Part shown: positions 6,657-17,500 of the stretch, piece by piece
How positions within the stretch are numbered: position 1 is the first letter of the stretch
Layout of the letters: each line of letters opens with the position of its first letter
Virus record (IMG/VR): IMGVR_UViG_3300020165_000170
Location: 1-22,306 of that record
Reading direction: 5' to 3' (one strand)
From: a virus
Length of the DNA: 22,306 nucleotides
Notes under the pieces: model-generated
Seen by the model: the letters and a program-made list of their open reading frames with translations, nothing else
Told to the model about the DNA's origin: nothing
Database searches by the model: none
Made by a program: the position numbers and the translations under genes

Positions 6657-8300
6657 TTACCAGTTTGTGTTATAATCTCGTACTACAGTAGTCCACCGTG
6701 TTCCATATTCATCAATTTCATCATCAAGATCATCATCTACACCATTTAATATAAATCCAAATGGAGCCATATCTTGCTCTAACATATCTTGTTGTTCTTT
6801 CATCATAGTCATTCGTATATCATTATCAGTTAGTTCTTTGAAATATGTTTGATCTGTAGCCCAACCAAATATAAACATACAGGCAACCAAATCATCATTA
6901 CACCCATCATCTGCCGTGTATGACGAACCCTTACTAATGAAGGTTGACAATTCGTTGACACAATCATAATCCTCTACAATAAGTTTATTATCCTCAATCA
7001 ATTGTTTGAGATTTGAACATCCAATCTTCTTCACAGCTTTAGTTGTTCTTATCCCCAATTGCGCTCGACCCCCTGAGAAGCCCGCTCCAAGGACTTGGCC
7101 CGCTCTGCCACGCATGGAAGCCATAACTAGGTTGTCATACTCCAAATCAAACTGTAAAGCATTTGCGACCTGTTCCCCTATATCATTTACCTCAACCATT
7201 ACATATGCGTTGTTGTATGCCTTCGCAACTTCATGAATCTTGGTAGGAAACAGTAGTGGTTTAATTTCATTGTCTCTAAACTTTGCGACGATCTTATATG
7301 GTATCTCTGTAACATCAAATACTATAAATGCAGAATAATCATTTGCTGTACCTCTAGAAACGTCAGCAGTTAGCATATATGTGTGATTTTCTTCTGGACG
7401 AACATGAATATCTATCCCAACATTTGAATGAATGGGTGTTCTGTATGTAAGTTGTTTTAGTTTCATAGAACTTATTAGAGTGTCTATAGACCCCAGAAAC
7501 TCACACTCAAACTCTGAATTGAACTGTGATTGAGAGGTATTTCGTATTGTCTCTTCTTTCCAAACTTCATCTCTGCCGGGAACCTCACTCCAATGAACTT
7601 CTGTAGGAACATAATCATTCCTTTTTTCTTCAGCATCTACCCATATCTTATAGAACATGTTCATACCATGAGGCGTGGAAACAATAATAACTTTTGTACT
7701 TTGACCAGAGGTAATTGTAGGATAAACAGATGCAAAAAACTGTTCTGCAACATTAGAGGGAACGAAAGCAAACTCATCCAAGAAAATTACATTATAGGAA
7801 CCTCCTCGAATTGCACTTGAGGAAGTGGCTGCTGCAATAATTTTACTGCCGTTCTCTAACTCTATGTTACCTTTGTTCCAAGCTATGATGCCCTGTTGCA
7901 TCCATTTAGGGAGATTTTCATATGCGAGTTGTAATCTTGATAAAATATCTCTCGCAGTTGAGGACTTGTTTGCAAGAACAGCAATATTTACATTTTGATT
8001 AAATAGTGCATAGTGCAGAAGGTAGCTGATGATTGTAGTAGATTTACCAGACTGTCTAGGTAGTTTGAAGATACTAAATCTGTGGTCATGCATAGTAGAA
8101 ACCATGCCTCTTTGAAAGTCATACATCTCAAAAGGCACAAGACCTTCATCAAGTGAGACAATTCTTACATAGTTCTCAATAAAGTAAAGAGGGTCTTCAG
8201 CACACTTATGATATTCTTTGATATCATCTTTAGTAAACTCAACAGCAGTATTTGCTTTCTTGAGATTAGGATTACCCAGATATTGATTTTGGTCAGACAT
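6657..8300 (-). CDS. 17: Terminase large subunit gp17 (packaging ATPase and nuclease)
   Basis: The DNA-packaging motor: an ATPase that pumps DNA through the gp20 portal, and a nuclease that cuts the concatemer. It has 547 residues (T4: 610). The ATPase domain has Walker A LPRQSGKST (Lys86), Walker B NVIFLDEFAF (Asp175, Glu176) and the coupling motif IIVSTP (205-210). The RNase H-like nuclease domain has TADVSRG (Asp313), VEVNDIG (Glu370) and GCNDDLV (Asp469/470) as the metal-binding acidic set. All key residues are present and no intron or inserted gene interrupts it. It starts one base after the gp16 stop. The C-terminal tail is acidic (DDDLDDEIDEYG). The terminal TAA abuts the opposing gene. 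Confidence 0.98.
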   Translation of the reverse strand: MSDQNQYLGNPNLKKANTAVEFTKDDIKEYHKCAEDPLYFIENYVRIVSLDEGLVPFEMYDFQRGMVSTMHDHRFSIFKLPRQSGKSTTIISYLLHYALFNQNVNIAVLANKSSTARDILSRLQLAYENLPKWMQQGIIAWNKGNIELENGSKIIAAATSSSAIRGGSYNVIFLDEFAFVPSNVAEQFFASVYPTITSGQSTKVIIVSTPHGMNMFYKIWVDAEEKRNDYVPTEVHWSEVPGRDEVWKEETIRNTSQSQFNSEFECEFLGSIDTLISSMKLKQLTYRTPIHSNVGIDIHVRPEENHTYMLTADVSRGTANDYSAFIVFDVTEIPYKIVAKFRDNEIKPLLFPTKIHEVAKAYNNAYVMVEVNDIGEQVANALQFDLEYDNLVMASMRGRAGQVLGAGFSGGRAQLGIRTTKAVKKIGCSNLKQLIEDNKLIVEDYDCVNELSTFISKGSSYTADDGCNDDLVACMFIFGWATDQTYFKELTDNDIRMTMMKEQQDMLEQDMAPFGFILNGVDDDLDDEIDEYGTRWTTVVRDYNTNW

Positions 8301-8301
8301 G

Positions 8302-8709
8302 TTATTTCTCTTTTAACATTTTCTGCAACTCAGCAGTACTCCCCACAAACAAAGCATTGGTTACATTTTTAGGTGCATTGTTTGGAACCTCTTTTAACCT
8401 TTTCATTTTTTCTTGAAGATCGCCAAGCTTTTCAGTAACCTCTGCGACCTGCTTGATAAGATTTCCAGCAACCTCATATGCTCTGGGGTGGTCTGATTCT
8501 TTTGCGAGTTCCAAAATTCCTTCCACTGCATCCGTTCCTCTTTCGACCAAATTGTAGAAGTTTTGTCGTTGGTATTCATAATCTCTCTCCACATGTTCAG
8601 TATTAGCGTCACCCCAATCTTCTTGAGATAGTGGCATCACTTCTTGTTTTTTATTGTCGGTTGAAACTTCTTCTACTATGCCTAATGCTTTATCAATTGT
8701 ATTATTCAT
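8302..8709 (-). CDS. 16: Terminase small subunit gp16
   Basis: A 135-residue helical protein (T4 gp16: 164) that forms a ring, recognises DNA for packaging and regulates gp17. The N-terminal third is acidic and probably flexible (QEVMPLSQEDWGDANTEHVE). The core, from about residue 40, is two long helices: YEYQRQNFYNLVERGTDAVE and the coiled-coil NLIKQVAEVTEKLGDLQEKM, followed by LKEVPNNAPKNVTNALFVGS near the C-terminus, a stretch typical of marine T4-like gp16. The ATG at 8709 lies inside the end of gp15 (8-base overlap) and gp17 starts just after, so the three are translationally coupled. Confidence 0.95.
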   Translation of the reverse strand: MNNTIDKALGIVEEVSTDNKKQEVMPLSQEDWGDANTEHVERDYEYQRQNFYNLVERGTDAVEGILELAKESDHPRAYEVAGNLIKQVAEVTEKLGDLQEKMKRLKEVPNNAPKNVTNALFVGSTAELQKMLKEK

Positions 8710-9502
8710 CTTCGCCTGTCACTGGGTTAAAGGTTTTCGCATCCGTAAAGAATGATGTAGTTTCGTTAAATCCAAAATCATCATCTGCATCAGCACCGGA
8801 TGGGTTTGGTGTAACGGTAAATCTTTGTTCTCTCTTAGGTGACTTATCAGGAAGGTCTGTGAAAGAATCGACTTGAGCAGTTTTAATTATGTTACTGGAA
8901 GTAACAGGGCCATACAAGTAAAATTTACATGTAAAGTTCATCGTATATATTAATGCTCTTCGTTGTTCAAATTCACCTTCATAATTATCCTCATAGGATA
9001 TACTATTTAAAATAATAGGTACATCTCTTTTAATACCCATATCAGCCATATCGTTTATTGTAACTGTATAATCTGGTTGGAAGTATGGCAAAATCTGTTC
9101 GACAATTTGCAATGCATCATCTGATTGTTTTGCTAATACATATAAAACAATTTCCAAGTTATACGGCACTGGCATAAACTGGGTATCTAGCTGCCTACTC
9201 GTATCATCCTTTACCTTTTTAAACTTTTGCACACGACTCAATTTACGAGATGCATCGTATGATAGATTTTGAATTTCAAAACCAATTCTAGGAAGCGTGA
9301 TTGCAACTTTACTAGACAAATCAGCATCTGCTCTGAGTCGAACTAAAAACTTCTCTTTAGGTCCATACGCAAGAGGAACTTTCATAGATTGAACGATATT
9401 TCCCGAACTATCTTTTCGTATTAATTGAACATTATTAAATGTTGTACCAAACCCTACGATTATCTTTCGGATTGTCTCATGGTAAAACTGGGTTCCTAAC
9501 AT
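8702..9502 (-). CDS. 15: Tail completion and sheath stabiliser protein gp15
   Basis: A 266-residue terminator (T4: 272) that caps the finished tail tube and sheath as a hexameric ring and binds the neck. The N-terminus FYHETIRKIIVGFGTTFNNV, the block YGPKEKFLVRL, LPRIGFEIQNLSYDA, and above all QIVEQILPYFQPDYTVTIND (almost identical to the T4 stretch QIVEQILPYFQP) define it. The C-terminus is a Pro/Asp-rich tail. The start overlaps the gp14 stop by one base (TAATG) and the end overlaps gp16 by eight bases. Confidence 0.97.
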   Translation of the reverse strand: MLGTQFYHETIRKIIVGFGTTFNNVQLIRKDSSGNIVQSMKVPLAYGPKEKFLVRLRADADLSSKVAITLPRIGFEIQNLSYDASRKLSRVQKFKKVKDDTSRQLDTQFMPVPYNLEIVLYVLAKQSDDALQIVEQILPYFQPDYTVTINDMADMGIKRDVPIILNSISYEDNYEGEFEQRRALIYTMNFTCKFYLYGPVTSSNIIKTAQVDSFTDLPDKSPKREQRFTVTPNPSGADADDDFGFNETTSFFTDAKTFNPVTGEDE

Positions 9503-10503
9503 TAACTGCCTCCTACATCACCAAATGGATTTATTTCTGTGAAATCCAATACAGAATCATCAGCGTCATCAAACAATTCATTTTGTGCTGAAGTATCCAC
9601 ATTACCATCAGCTGTTGTACTTCCATCACCTATTATATAGTCTTCTTGTAACAAGAAGTCACTATCTTCACCAAGAAGAACACCAGCGGAAGTTGTCATA
9701 ACACTAGTTTCTAGTGCGATAACTTCATCATTTGCATCGTCCTCATGTATAATTCTTCCAAATTCATTTTCCAACAGTAATGCATCAATAGTTGCAGAAT
9801 CCTGTTCCATTGTAAACTGTAATGCAAGAGTATCAGTTGATAGACTATCTTCAATCGCATCAATAGCAGAAACATCTGTATCCAATACTTCAGAACTATA
9901 TTCAAACAATCTACATCGCAATTTGTATACTGGATTATTATCCAGCTGGAAATATGGTTCGTCATGATCAACAAAATTTATCTGAAACAATTTTGATAGG
10001 ATAGGATGAAAAATCAAATCACCCTCTAATGGTCTATCTGAATTTGTAGATGTTGCCTCTGAAATTAAATAACCACTTTCAAAGGAGGCCGAAGCTTCAA
10101 CTGTTCCGCTATCAAGCGTACCATCCTCTAACAAAATAGACCCACCAAGAGTATCAGTTCCAGACTCTATGGTAATCTGTTTTGTGAGGTCTTGAAATCT
10201 TTTCTTTGCAACAACAAATGTAGCTTCACTTAAATTCTGTAAACCAAACTGGCCCATCAATTCTTGTTCACCAGCAAAACCGGCGCCACTGTCCTCCATA
10301 TACATTTCTATTTTAGCTTGCGTGGTAAATTTTGATAGATTATCTGTTCCAAGAATCGAATCTTCATTGACAAGAGTTCTGTCTAGATAATGAACATCAT
10401 GTCCATATATTTGAATAGACTCTACAACTAAATCTCTATATAAATTCTGTTCAGTTGCTATTGCTGCAACATTACTGGTGTGAAATATTGAATTGACTGC
10501 CAT
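9502..10503 (-). CDS. 14: Neck protein gp14, enlarged with acidic repeats
   Basis: A head-tail connector protein that with gp13 closes the filled head and receives the tail. It has 333 residues against 256 in T4. The conserved core is LYRDLVVESIQIYGHDVHYL (residues 21-40), MGQFGLQNLSEATFVVAKKR, then after an insert EGDLIFHPILSKLFQINFVD and EPYFQLDN, and the terminal NPFGDV resembling the T4 end. Two additions stand out: residues 110-150 (ESGTDTLGGSILLEDGT) interrupt the core strand region, and residues 236-300 (ALLLENEFGRIIHEDD, VLLGEDSDFLLQEDYIIGDG) form an acidic tail; both resemble repeats in other virion proteins of this window. Start lies three bases after the gp13 stop. Confidence 0.95.
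   Translation of the reverse strand: MAVNSIFHTSNVAAIATEQNLYRDLVVESIQIYGHDVHYLDRTLVNEDSILGTDNLSKFTTQAKIEMYMEDSGAGFAGEQELMGQFGLQNLSEATFVVAKKRFQDLTKQITIESGTDTLGGSILLEDGTLDSGTVEASASFESGYLISEATSTNSDRPLEGDLIFHPILSKLFQINFVDHDEPYFQLDNNPVYKLRCRLFEYSSEVLDTDVSAIDAIEDSLSTDTLALQFTMEQDSATIDALLLENEFGRIIHEDDANDEVIALETSVMTTSAGVLLGEDSDFLLQEDYIIGDGSTTADGNVDTSAQNELFDDADDSVLDFTEINPFGDVGGS
9604..9798 (-). repeat. LLLE/D acidic repeats in the gp14 C-terminus
   Basis: Gp14 residues 236-300 hold repeated hydrophobic-acidic units: ALLLENEFGRIIHEDD, VIALETS, GVLLGEDSDFLLQEDYIIGD. They resemble units of the right-edge protein such as PGLLLSEDSEFG and FFLLEDEALLLQE. The shorter T4 gp14 lacks this extension. Confidence 0.5.
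10054..10176 (-). repeat. LLEDGT repeat inserted in the gp14 core
   Basis: Gp14 residues 110-150 (ITIESGTDTLGGSILLEDGT, then LDSGTVEASASFESGYLISE) interrupt the core between the block ending KKRFQDLTKQ and the block beginning PLEGDLIFHP. The unit SGTDxxGGSILLEDGT matches units in the right-edge protein (for example DGTDNSGGGSIVFDGT). This looks like a module placed into a surface loop. Confidence 0.6.
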
Positions 10504-10506
10504 GAG

Positions 10507-11328
10507 TTATCCTATCATATAATTTACTGGCAATTCAAAAGCTAACTGTATCTGTTCCTCTAGTTTAGTTATTTCTTCATTTGCTTGAGTGAATAAAGTT
10601 TCACCATTCATAGTTACACCACCCAACATTGCTACACCACTAAACTTACTAAGGTTTGCACCCCATTGCCTTTTGAGCAATGCCGTGGCATATCTTTTCA
10701 AATAAATGTCATCGTATATATCTGTGTAGGATGTTGGGTCAAGCTTTCTATAGCACTCTATTACCAAATAATCCTCGTCAGCATTAAAGTCATTTTCCCA
10801 ATCAGCATCTATGTATAAACGGTTTTGGTGTTGATTAAATCTAATTGGTGTTTCACCAACCAAAATATGTTCTAGGAAATCTAAATGATTCATTGTCATT
10901 TCATAATGAATTACAGATTGAGATGAAAAATCATATAAATCATTCATTCTCAATTGGTATCGTACATCAAACATACTAGAACGAGCAGAGGTATCACTAA
11001 ATGGAAAAACTTTTACAACTGACAATACAGCGTCTGGAACCGGAATCCAATTCTTACCTTCTAACCAATCAGCAGTTAGGTCACTGTCAATTTTGTCTGT
11101 GGCTGTAGTAGTCGTATTTGATCTAGCTCTAGTAACATCAGCTGATGTGATTAAATGTTTTAGATACATTTTTTCTATACCATCATAGTGATATTGTGAA
11201 AAATACTGTAACGCTTCATCTATCCTATCATCTGCTTGGTCATCAGAGATGTTAATATCAATGACTCCAAAACCTAGAGCCCTCAAACAATAACTTTTAA
11301 ATGTAGCTTTTGTTGTTGGTATAGCCAT
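10507..11328 (-). CDS. 13: Neck protein gp13
   Basis: A 273-residue connector (T4: 309) that binds beneath the portal and seals the packaged head with gp14. Recognisable regions are LRALGFGVIDINISDDQADD (compare T4 LRRLGAPIINVELTPDQ), the following DEALQYFSQYHYDGIEKMYL, and the C-terminal LKRYATALLKRQWGANLSKF and GVAMLGGVTMNGETLF, which correspond to the T4 stretch ending in MLPGGVTIDGQRL. The final LPVNYMIG resembles the T4 ending PFGILVG. It starts with a one-base overlap (TAATG) with the preceding small gene. Confidence 0.96.
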   Translation of the reverse strand: MAIPTTKATFKSYCLRALGFGVIDINISDDQADDRIDEALQYFSQYHYDGIEKMYLKHLITSADVTRARSNTTTTATDKIDSDLTADWLEGKNWIPVPDAVLSVVKVFPFSDTSARSSMFDVRYQLRMNDLYDFSSQSVIHYEMTMNHLDFLEHILVGETPIRFNQHQNRLYIDADWENDFNADEDYLVIECYRKLDPTSYTDIYDDIYLKRYATALLKRQWGANLSKFSGVAMLGGVTMNGETLFTQANEEITKLEEQIQLAFELPVNYMIG

Positions 11329-11576
11329 TACTTGTCTACCAATTGTTGTAAGAGATTTTTAATTTCATGCATCTCCGATTTTAAAGTATTTATCTCTCTG
11401 GTTGCGTTTCTAATTGTATCTCTCTGTTCTTCTTCTTTTAGAAGTTTTCTTCTTGATTCCTCTGACCTCGCCTTTGCTTTTTCATATGCATTTTTATTAC
11501 GATTTATAACAACGCCTGGAACATTAGAATCTTTAGCTAAATCTGGTTCACCTTCAACACGTTGATAGTTATCCAT
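11328..11576 (-). CDS. Small coiled-coil protein next to gene 13
   Basis: An 82-residue protein placed between the DUF4815 gene and gene 13, overlapping each by one base (TAATG at both ends). The N-terminus (YQRVEGEPDLAKDSNVPGVV followed by INRNKNAYEKAK) is of a kind I associate with short hypothetical proteins of marine T4-like phages, in which a VxGxxxLxRDxxxxAIIN motif precedes a helix. Residues 35-82 are a continuous charged helix ending in a heptad-like segment (INTLKSEMHEIKNLLQQLVD), so it probably forms a coiled-coil oligomer. Function unknown; conservation of position with virion genes suggests a minor structural or assembly role. Confidence 0.85.
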   Translation of the reverse strand: MDNYQRVEGEPDLAKDSNVPGVVINRNKNAYEKAKARSEESRRKLLKEEEQRDTIRNATREINTLKSEMHEIKNLLQQLVDK

Positions 11577-14500
11577 TATAGTGCCAATGCCAATGCTCGT
11601 AAATCTTTCAGTCTTGGTGGCTCTGACATATTAGTTCCCTGCATTACAATTTTAATTGAGAATGCAATAAACTCATCCAGCGGAGTTCCAATACCATCAT
11701 CAGTAACACCAGCACTATATTCATATTCTTGGAAATCATCTTGGTCTAGAGATGGGTTAACAAATCTATCTGGAGAACCATCAGTATTTATAAATTCATA
11801 ATTCAAATCATCAAAATCAACTGAGTCTTGCGCTCCTAGAATCTTGAACAAAACCTTAATATCAGATGTTGCTGGTCTGTGAGCAGTTAACAATATTTTA
11901 ATTGCAGTAGCTGGATTTTCCAATATAACCTTCTTTGTTACATAAATTGCAGCATTGCTATCACCTTCTGGTTCTGTTGATGCAACGAATGTGAGGTTTG
12001 ATGCCAAGTCTGAAGCTGAATCAATATTGTTTATTCTGTTACTAACAGAAACCCATGAACTTCGTTTTGAATCAATAACTGGCGATAGATTTTTTAAAGG
12101 ACTTTTCATTATTAAATCTGTATTGTATGATTTAACACCACCCATTTCATTTGTTTCATTGATGGGTGACGCAATCATAAAAGTATTATCAAATTCAATA
12201 TTGTCGTTGAGTGTTATATCTATTGCATTTGCAGCAGAAGTTTTAGTAAATGAAGTTTCTGATCCAGAAACACTTGTTCCTGTTGTTAGCTGGGCAGTAG
12301 CTGAAACTGAAGTGCTTTCGGGTTCTAATATACCTATCTGTGTAAATCCTGTATTGATAATATGATTTTCTGAGGCAAAAACAACACTACCACCATTTTC
12401 AGCAGATGATCCAGCGCCGCCATCAAATACAGGACTAGATGTTAGAAGTATACTATAAGAATCTAAATCTGTGTTTGCAATTGCAGTGTGTGTCTTATTG
12501 ACTTCTGATAATGGAACTTTATGTAATTGGTAGAACTCTACTGTTGCACCAGCAGAATGTGCTGCCGCAGTTGTACTTTCTTGTGCCCTAACCAAAGTTG
12601 AAACAGCTGTTCCAGATATGGTTTCATAGTACATTATTTCATCATCAATCTTAATGTAAAAACGAGGAGTAGTATCTGCTGTATTTGCAAACTTTCCAGT
12701 TGTTTTATCAAAATTAGTACCACTTGTCAAAGTTAAAGTTGTTGCAGTAGATGTTATTGCAGCACTCAAGGTTGTTGATAATCCAGAACTGACGCCAGAA
12801 ATTGTAACATTATTAGCTGTATTATACATACCATTATCTTTATGTGTTACCTTTAATGCAGTATCGCCATGGGTGAATGTCAGTGGATTTATTTTCAATC
12901 TTTTGCTGGGCAGAGCGTTATTTTCTAAAGTAACTTTTCCAGCAGCACCAATATCAAAAACAGCTCTCTTTAAACGGAACTTCAGGTCTTCTTCGGGAGA
13001 AATAGCCCAAGCAGTATTATTGTGAGATTTGAATAATGTTCCAAGATGTGGTTGTGTGCCAAGTGTTGGACCGCCACCCACTGGAGTTTCGCCCAATAAT
13101 GATATCCACACTTTATGTTCTGGACTATTACTTGCCAGAACAATAGCATATTCTATTTCCGGTCTAACAAAAACTGGTGATGCGAATGTAAATGTTGTAG
13201 GTGTCTCAGCAGTGAGATCAGGAATAATATCACGGGCTGGTTTTACCACTCGACCAAAAGGTAATAGTTCAGATGAAGGTTGTCCGTTATATGTATTCCG
13301 TATTTCACAAATGACAGGTATATTTTCATCTCTATGAGAAAAGAAAATATCTACTGATGTTAAAAAACATCCACCTACAATTTCATTAGTAGAATCATTG
13401 ATGTTCCCAGAACCTTCAGTAACTCTAAATGTCATTGCAAGAGGATCGCCGCATTCATCCGGTGGCGCCGGTTGTGCATCGATGTATACTTGCCGCCTGT
13501 TCGTTGGAGGAGGAGGAGGGGGTGGCCGCAATTGCAGAGAAATATCGACTGTTTGTTCAAATAAACCTTTGGCTTGGTAATATGCACTACCAGATGAGGC
13601 TGGATCAGTTGTCCTAACATCTGTAGTACTAGTTGTAAGTCTAAATTCAACTTCACCAGTGCTAAATTGTGGATTGCCAGCAATTGTTGGGTCAGGGATA
13701 TCCAAAAATCCCTCAACATGTCCACTGGCATCTGTGATTAATGAACTTCCTGGCGGTGCTGTGGTCAATCCTTCATCAGCAGCCTCACTTGTAAATTCAC
13801 TTGTCATAGTGACGAATTGACTTACTGCTGTCCTATCAAAAAAGGTATATAATCTTGCATTAGGTCTGAAACCATCACCAACAAATTTAATCTGTGTTAG
13901 CCTTACAAATGGTCGAACACCTTTTGTGATAATACGAAAACCATTACCAATTCTTTCCAAATTTGCAATACCAACAGATGTTGGAGCCTCTCCAGCCCTT
14001 CTTGCAACTGATATGGAACGAGAGAATGCATTTGCTCCACCTTGTGCTTCTGGAACACCAGTAACTTCGACAACACCAGCCCATTGAGACTGCCAAGAAT
14101 TCCATATAGCACCCAATACATTATCAGGAGTTGCTACTGCAAAGTCAAAATCATGTGCGACACTAACCACAAGTGCTGGACGAACTTCTGTTTCAAACCA
14201 ATCATCACCAAATGGATCAAGTTCAATAACTCCTCTCCATGTGGAAAGTAAAATTGGCATTACTCTTTCCACTCTAGTTGCAACCAATTGTTCAGTCAAA
14301 ACTGTTTCAGTATATGGCAAAGTTAACACATCACCTGTCTTTTGATAACCATTAGCAGTTCTCTGGCTATCAGTTGTAGCTTGTTCAGATAAACCAATAT
14401 TTTGCATTTTGTGTTTTGGTCTTAATTCTTTATTTTCTGGATCAATCGAACATTTATAATCAACATTTGCAACGTCACCAGTTCTATGACCAGCAAAATT

Positions 14501-17500
14501 ATCAACAACAAATCCAGATTTAAATCTATTCAATCCAGCTGCATCAGTAACTTCAAGGTCTTGTGCTGATCTTTCCAATAAGTTTAGTGATGCAATATAT
14601 TCAACATTTTGCAATCGTCTTTCAATCTTACCGATATCTTTCATAGTAAATCTTTGATGACGCTCTCTTTTTATTTCAACATCTTTGGGAGAAAATGTAT
14701 ATGCCGGTAAAAACAATGTAGCCAGTAGCATATTTGCTTGACTAGTTAGTGGTAAAGTTGGAATTTCAGCACTGGCACCTTCCTTAATTAATATATTTCT
14801 ACTTGATGTTAATTCTACAATAACATGCTTTGGAAGAAAAAACTCAAAATCACTTTGAATAAAAGAATCTGGTTTAGGAACATTTGATATTGATGATCCA
14901 GTGCCATCGTATTGTCTTGAGAAGAAATCAAATGAATGTCCTGTAACTTCATCAGTGGTTGTAAGTGTCGCTGAAGTTCCAGCAATGTCCTCAACTCTTG
15001 GTCGAAAATCATAACAATCAATCAAAGGAAACTCACCAGTTGGTGCCGGTGCATCTGGGTCAATTTTTGTAGCACTGTAAGTAGGAATATCCTCATATGT
15101 CATTTGGTCTGCAACATCAATGTATGAGTCAACAGTGAAAACATCACCAGTGCCATGTTCAAAATAATCATACACAACAACAAGCTTGCCAGTTGGGTTA
15201 GATGCATTTTGTTTTTTTACAATTCTGGCAATATCATAGAAGTTATCTCTTTGTCCTGTATCAAGAATATAGTTATTTGTAATGTTTTCACTACCAACAG
15301 TTACAGCTGTAATACTTGCAGATGCACCAGATGATTGTCCAGTGATTATATCGACTGTGCTGAAGTCTGTTGTGCTAGTGAGGACATATTCCATAGGACT
15401 TGAAATATCAATAATTCTTCCTTCTGACCCACTGCTCGAACCAATTATCCTTTCACCTCTGGTAAATGAACCTGTTATAGTTCCAAGTGTCAAAGATGGC
15501 ATTGTTACAGCAGTACTTACTTCTTCTGAGTCGAGAACTGCAACTAATTTAAATACATCGGCTCTACCCAAAGAAATTGTTCTATCTGTGGGTCGAGTTC
15601 CAAATGCATCTGTATCGCCGGGATTAACTGACAACTTTTTCATAAGTTGAACAGTTTTATTCTTTTGATTTACGCTTGTTTTTAATATTGTAGCAATCAG
15701 TTTAACTTTTGTACCAGTTGGTAAATTAGTTGCATCAGTAATCGTAATCGCTGATGTGCCTGCTCCAGCAATAGTTGAGGATACTGACACAACATCGCCC
15801 TGCGATGCACCACCTCCAGCAGTAAGAACTGAAAGTGTGTAATCCTTCTCAGCAAATGCAACAAAAGTCTCGCCAGCACCAGCGTTAAATGTGACAGCAT
15901 TACCAACAGTGGTTCCAACAAACTGTTTACGAATTGTGTACTGTGTATCAGACAATCCAGCATTTGCAGTAGTCAAATGAGTTTTAATAACTTTCTTTGG
16001 ACCTTTATAAACAAGAAGATTTTTCTCTGGTTGTTTAAGTTTTGCAGTAAACTTTCTTTCAACAGAAACATCATCGCTTGATTCTGTAATCAAATTACCT
16101 TCAGTTCTGTTAGCACTTTCTTCTAATAAAATAAAGTCTAGAGCTTGATCTGTTTCTGTAACAATGTCTGCTGTAAAATCTTGACCAGAATCATCATCGT
16201 CCATAAATACCTGTTTCACATCACCAAAAGAACGAACATCTATTTTTGTGATTGTCAAGTCGGCATTACCACTGTCTTCCACAACATCATCAGTTTCAGC
16301 TGAATCAGATGTGGTTATTTTTTCTCCACTCTGAAATACTCCTGCAACTGAAGTCAAGAGAACTTTAGTTGAACTTGTGCCAGACGCAAAAACAAAGCCT
16401 GTTGCACCGGATGAAACACCTTTAACTTGTGTTCCACCATTCGTGTGAGTTGCGATAAGAGTTGGACTAGGTGTTCCACTCAAAGTAAGTTCAACGAACA
16501 TTTTAACATCGAATAAGAATAACTTATAAACAGATTCAGTGTTTGTTGAAGAGGCACCAACAGTTCCTGTACTATATTCTAAACCTCTTGCCCGAGCAAT
16601 ACCAATTTTAGTTCCACTAGCACTACCTCTTGATGAGGTTGCAGTATCAAACAAATCAATCTGTTTAAACTGTGTAGTTTCTCCACTTATTACTGAAACA
16701 TCAGGACTTCCATATAAATTTGTTACATTAACAAAGTTTCCTAATTCTGCTGTTGTAATTCCAGCATTAATCGTGTTGAAATCTCTAGATTTATTAATAT
16801 CTAAAAGTCGGGGATGAGGAATGCCTACCTCTTTACCTTTAAGATATGCTTTACCTGTAGAAACTTTTAATGTTAACAAATCTGTGCTGGCAACATTCCC
16901 CGATTCTGTTTCTTCACCAAGTGCAAATCTTCCCACATTCTCATTGATTGTTACACTTTCAGACACTTCAAATTCAAATGGTTTGACTGTGTAATCACCA
17001 GATTCATCATGAGTTCTTCTTGCAAGATTTTGTTCAAGTTCAGCATAGTCTGTATACTTTGCGACCGACCGAATGGCGCCATTTAAAACATCCATTAACT
17101 GAACAAAATTTTCATCTGTAACGGTAGCTCTAGGCAACTTAACTAAGGACAACGCCAGTTTGAGTCTATGGGCACCTTTTGCCGCAAAGTTTGTAGAACC
17201 CGTAGAATTATCTAATAAACTGGCATCTTCTTCTGGTGTAACTATTGTTTCTGTCACATTAAATCCAACTAGAAAGGATGGATTAATGTCATACGGATCA
17301 AGGATTAGTGCTTCTTCATTATTTTGGAGAAAAAATCCTCTAACATAATATACGCCAGATTCAACCTTTACCGCCCTCCCTAATCTAGATGCTGGCCCAG
17401 TTGGACCGGCAAGCTCATCTGCCGTTGCTGTCGCAACATTAAGAGGAGATGTAAAAGTAGTTGCAGAAGCAACATCGTTTCCATACGATGTTGTGTGAGT

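Noticed and set aside
11387-11394. GATAAATA on the minus strand upstream of gp13
   Set aside because: One mismatch in the box, and it lies inside the small coiled-coil gene; not distinguishable from chance.
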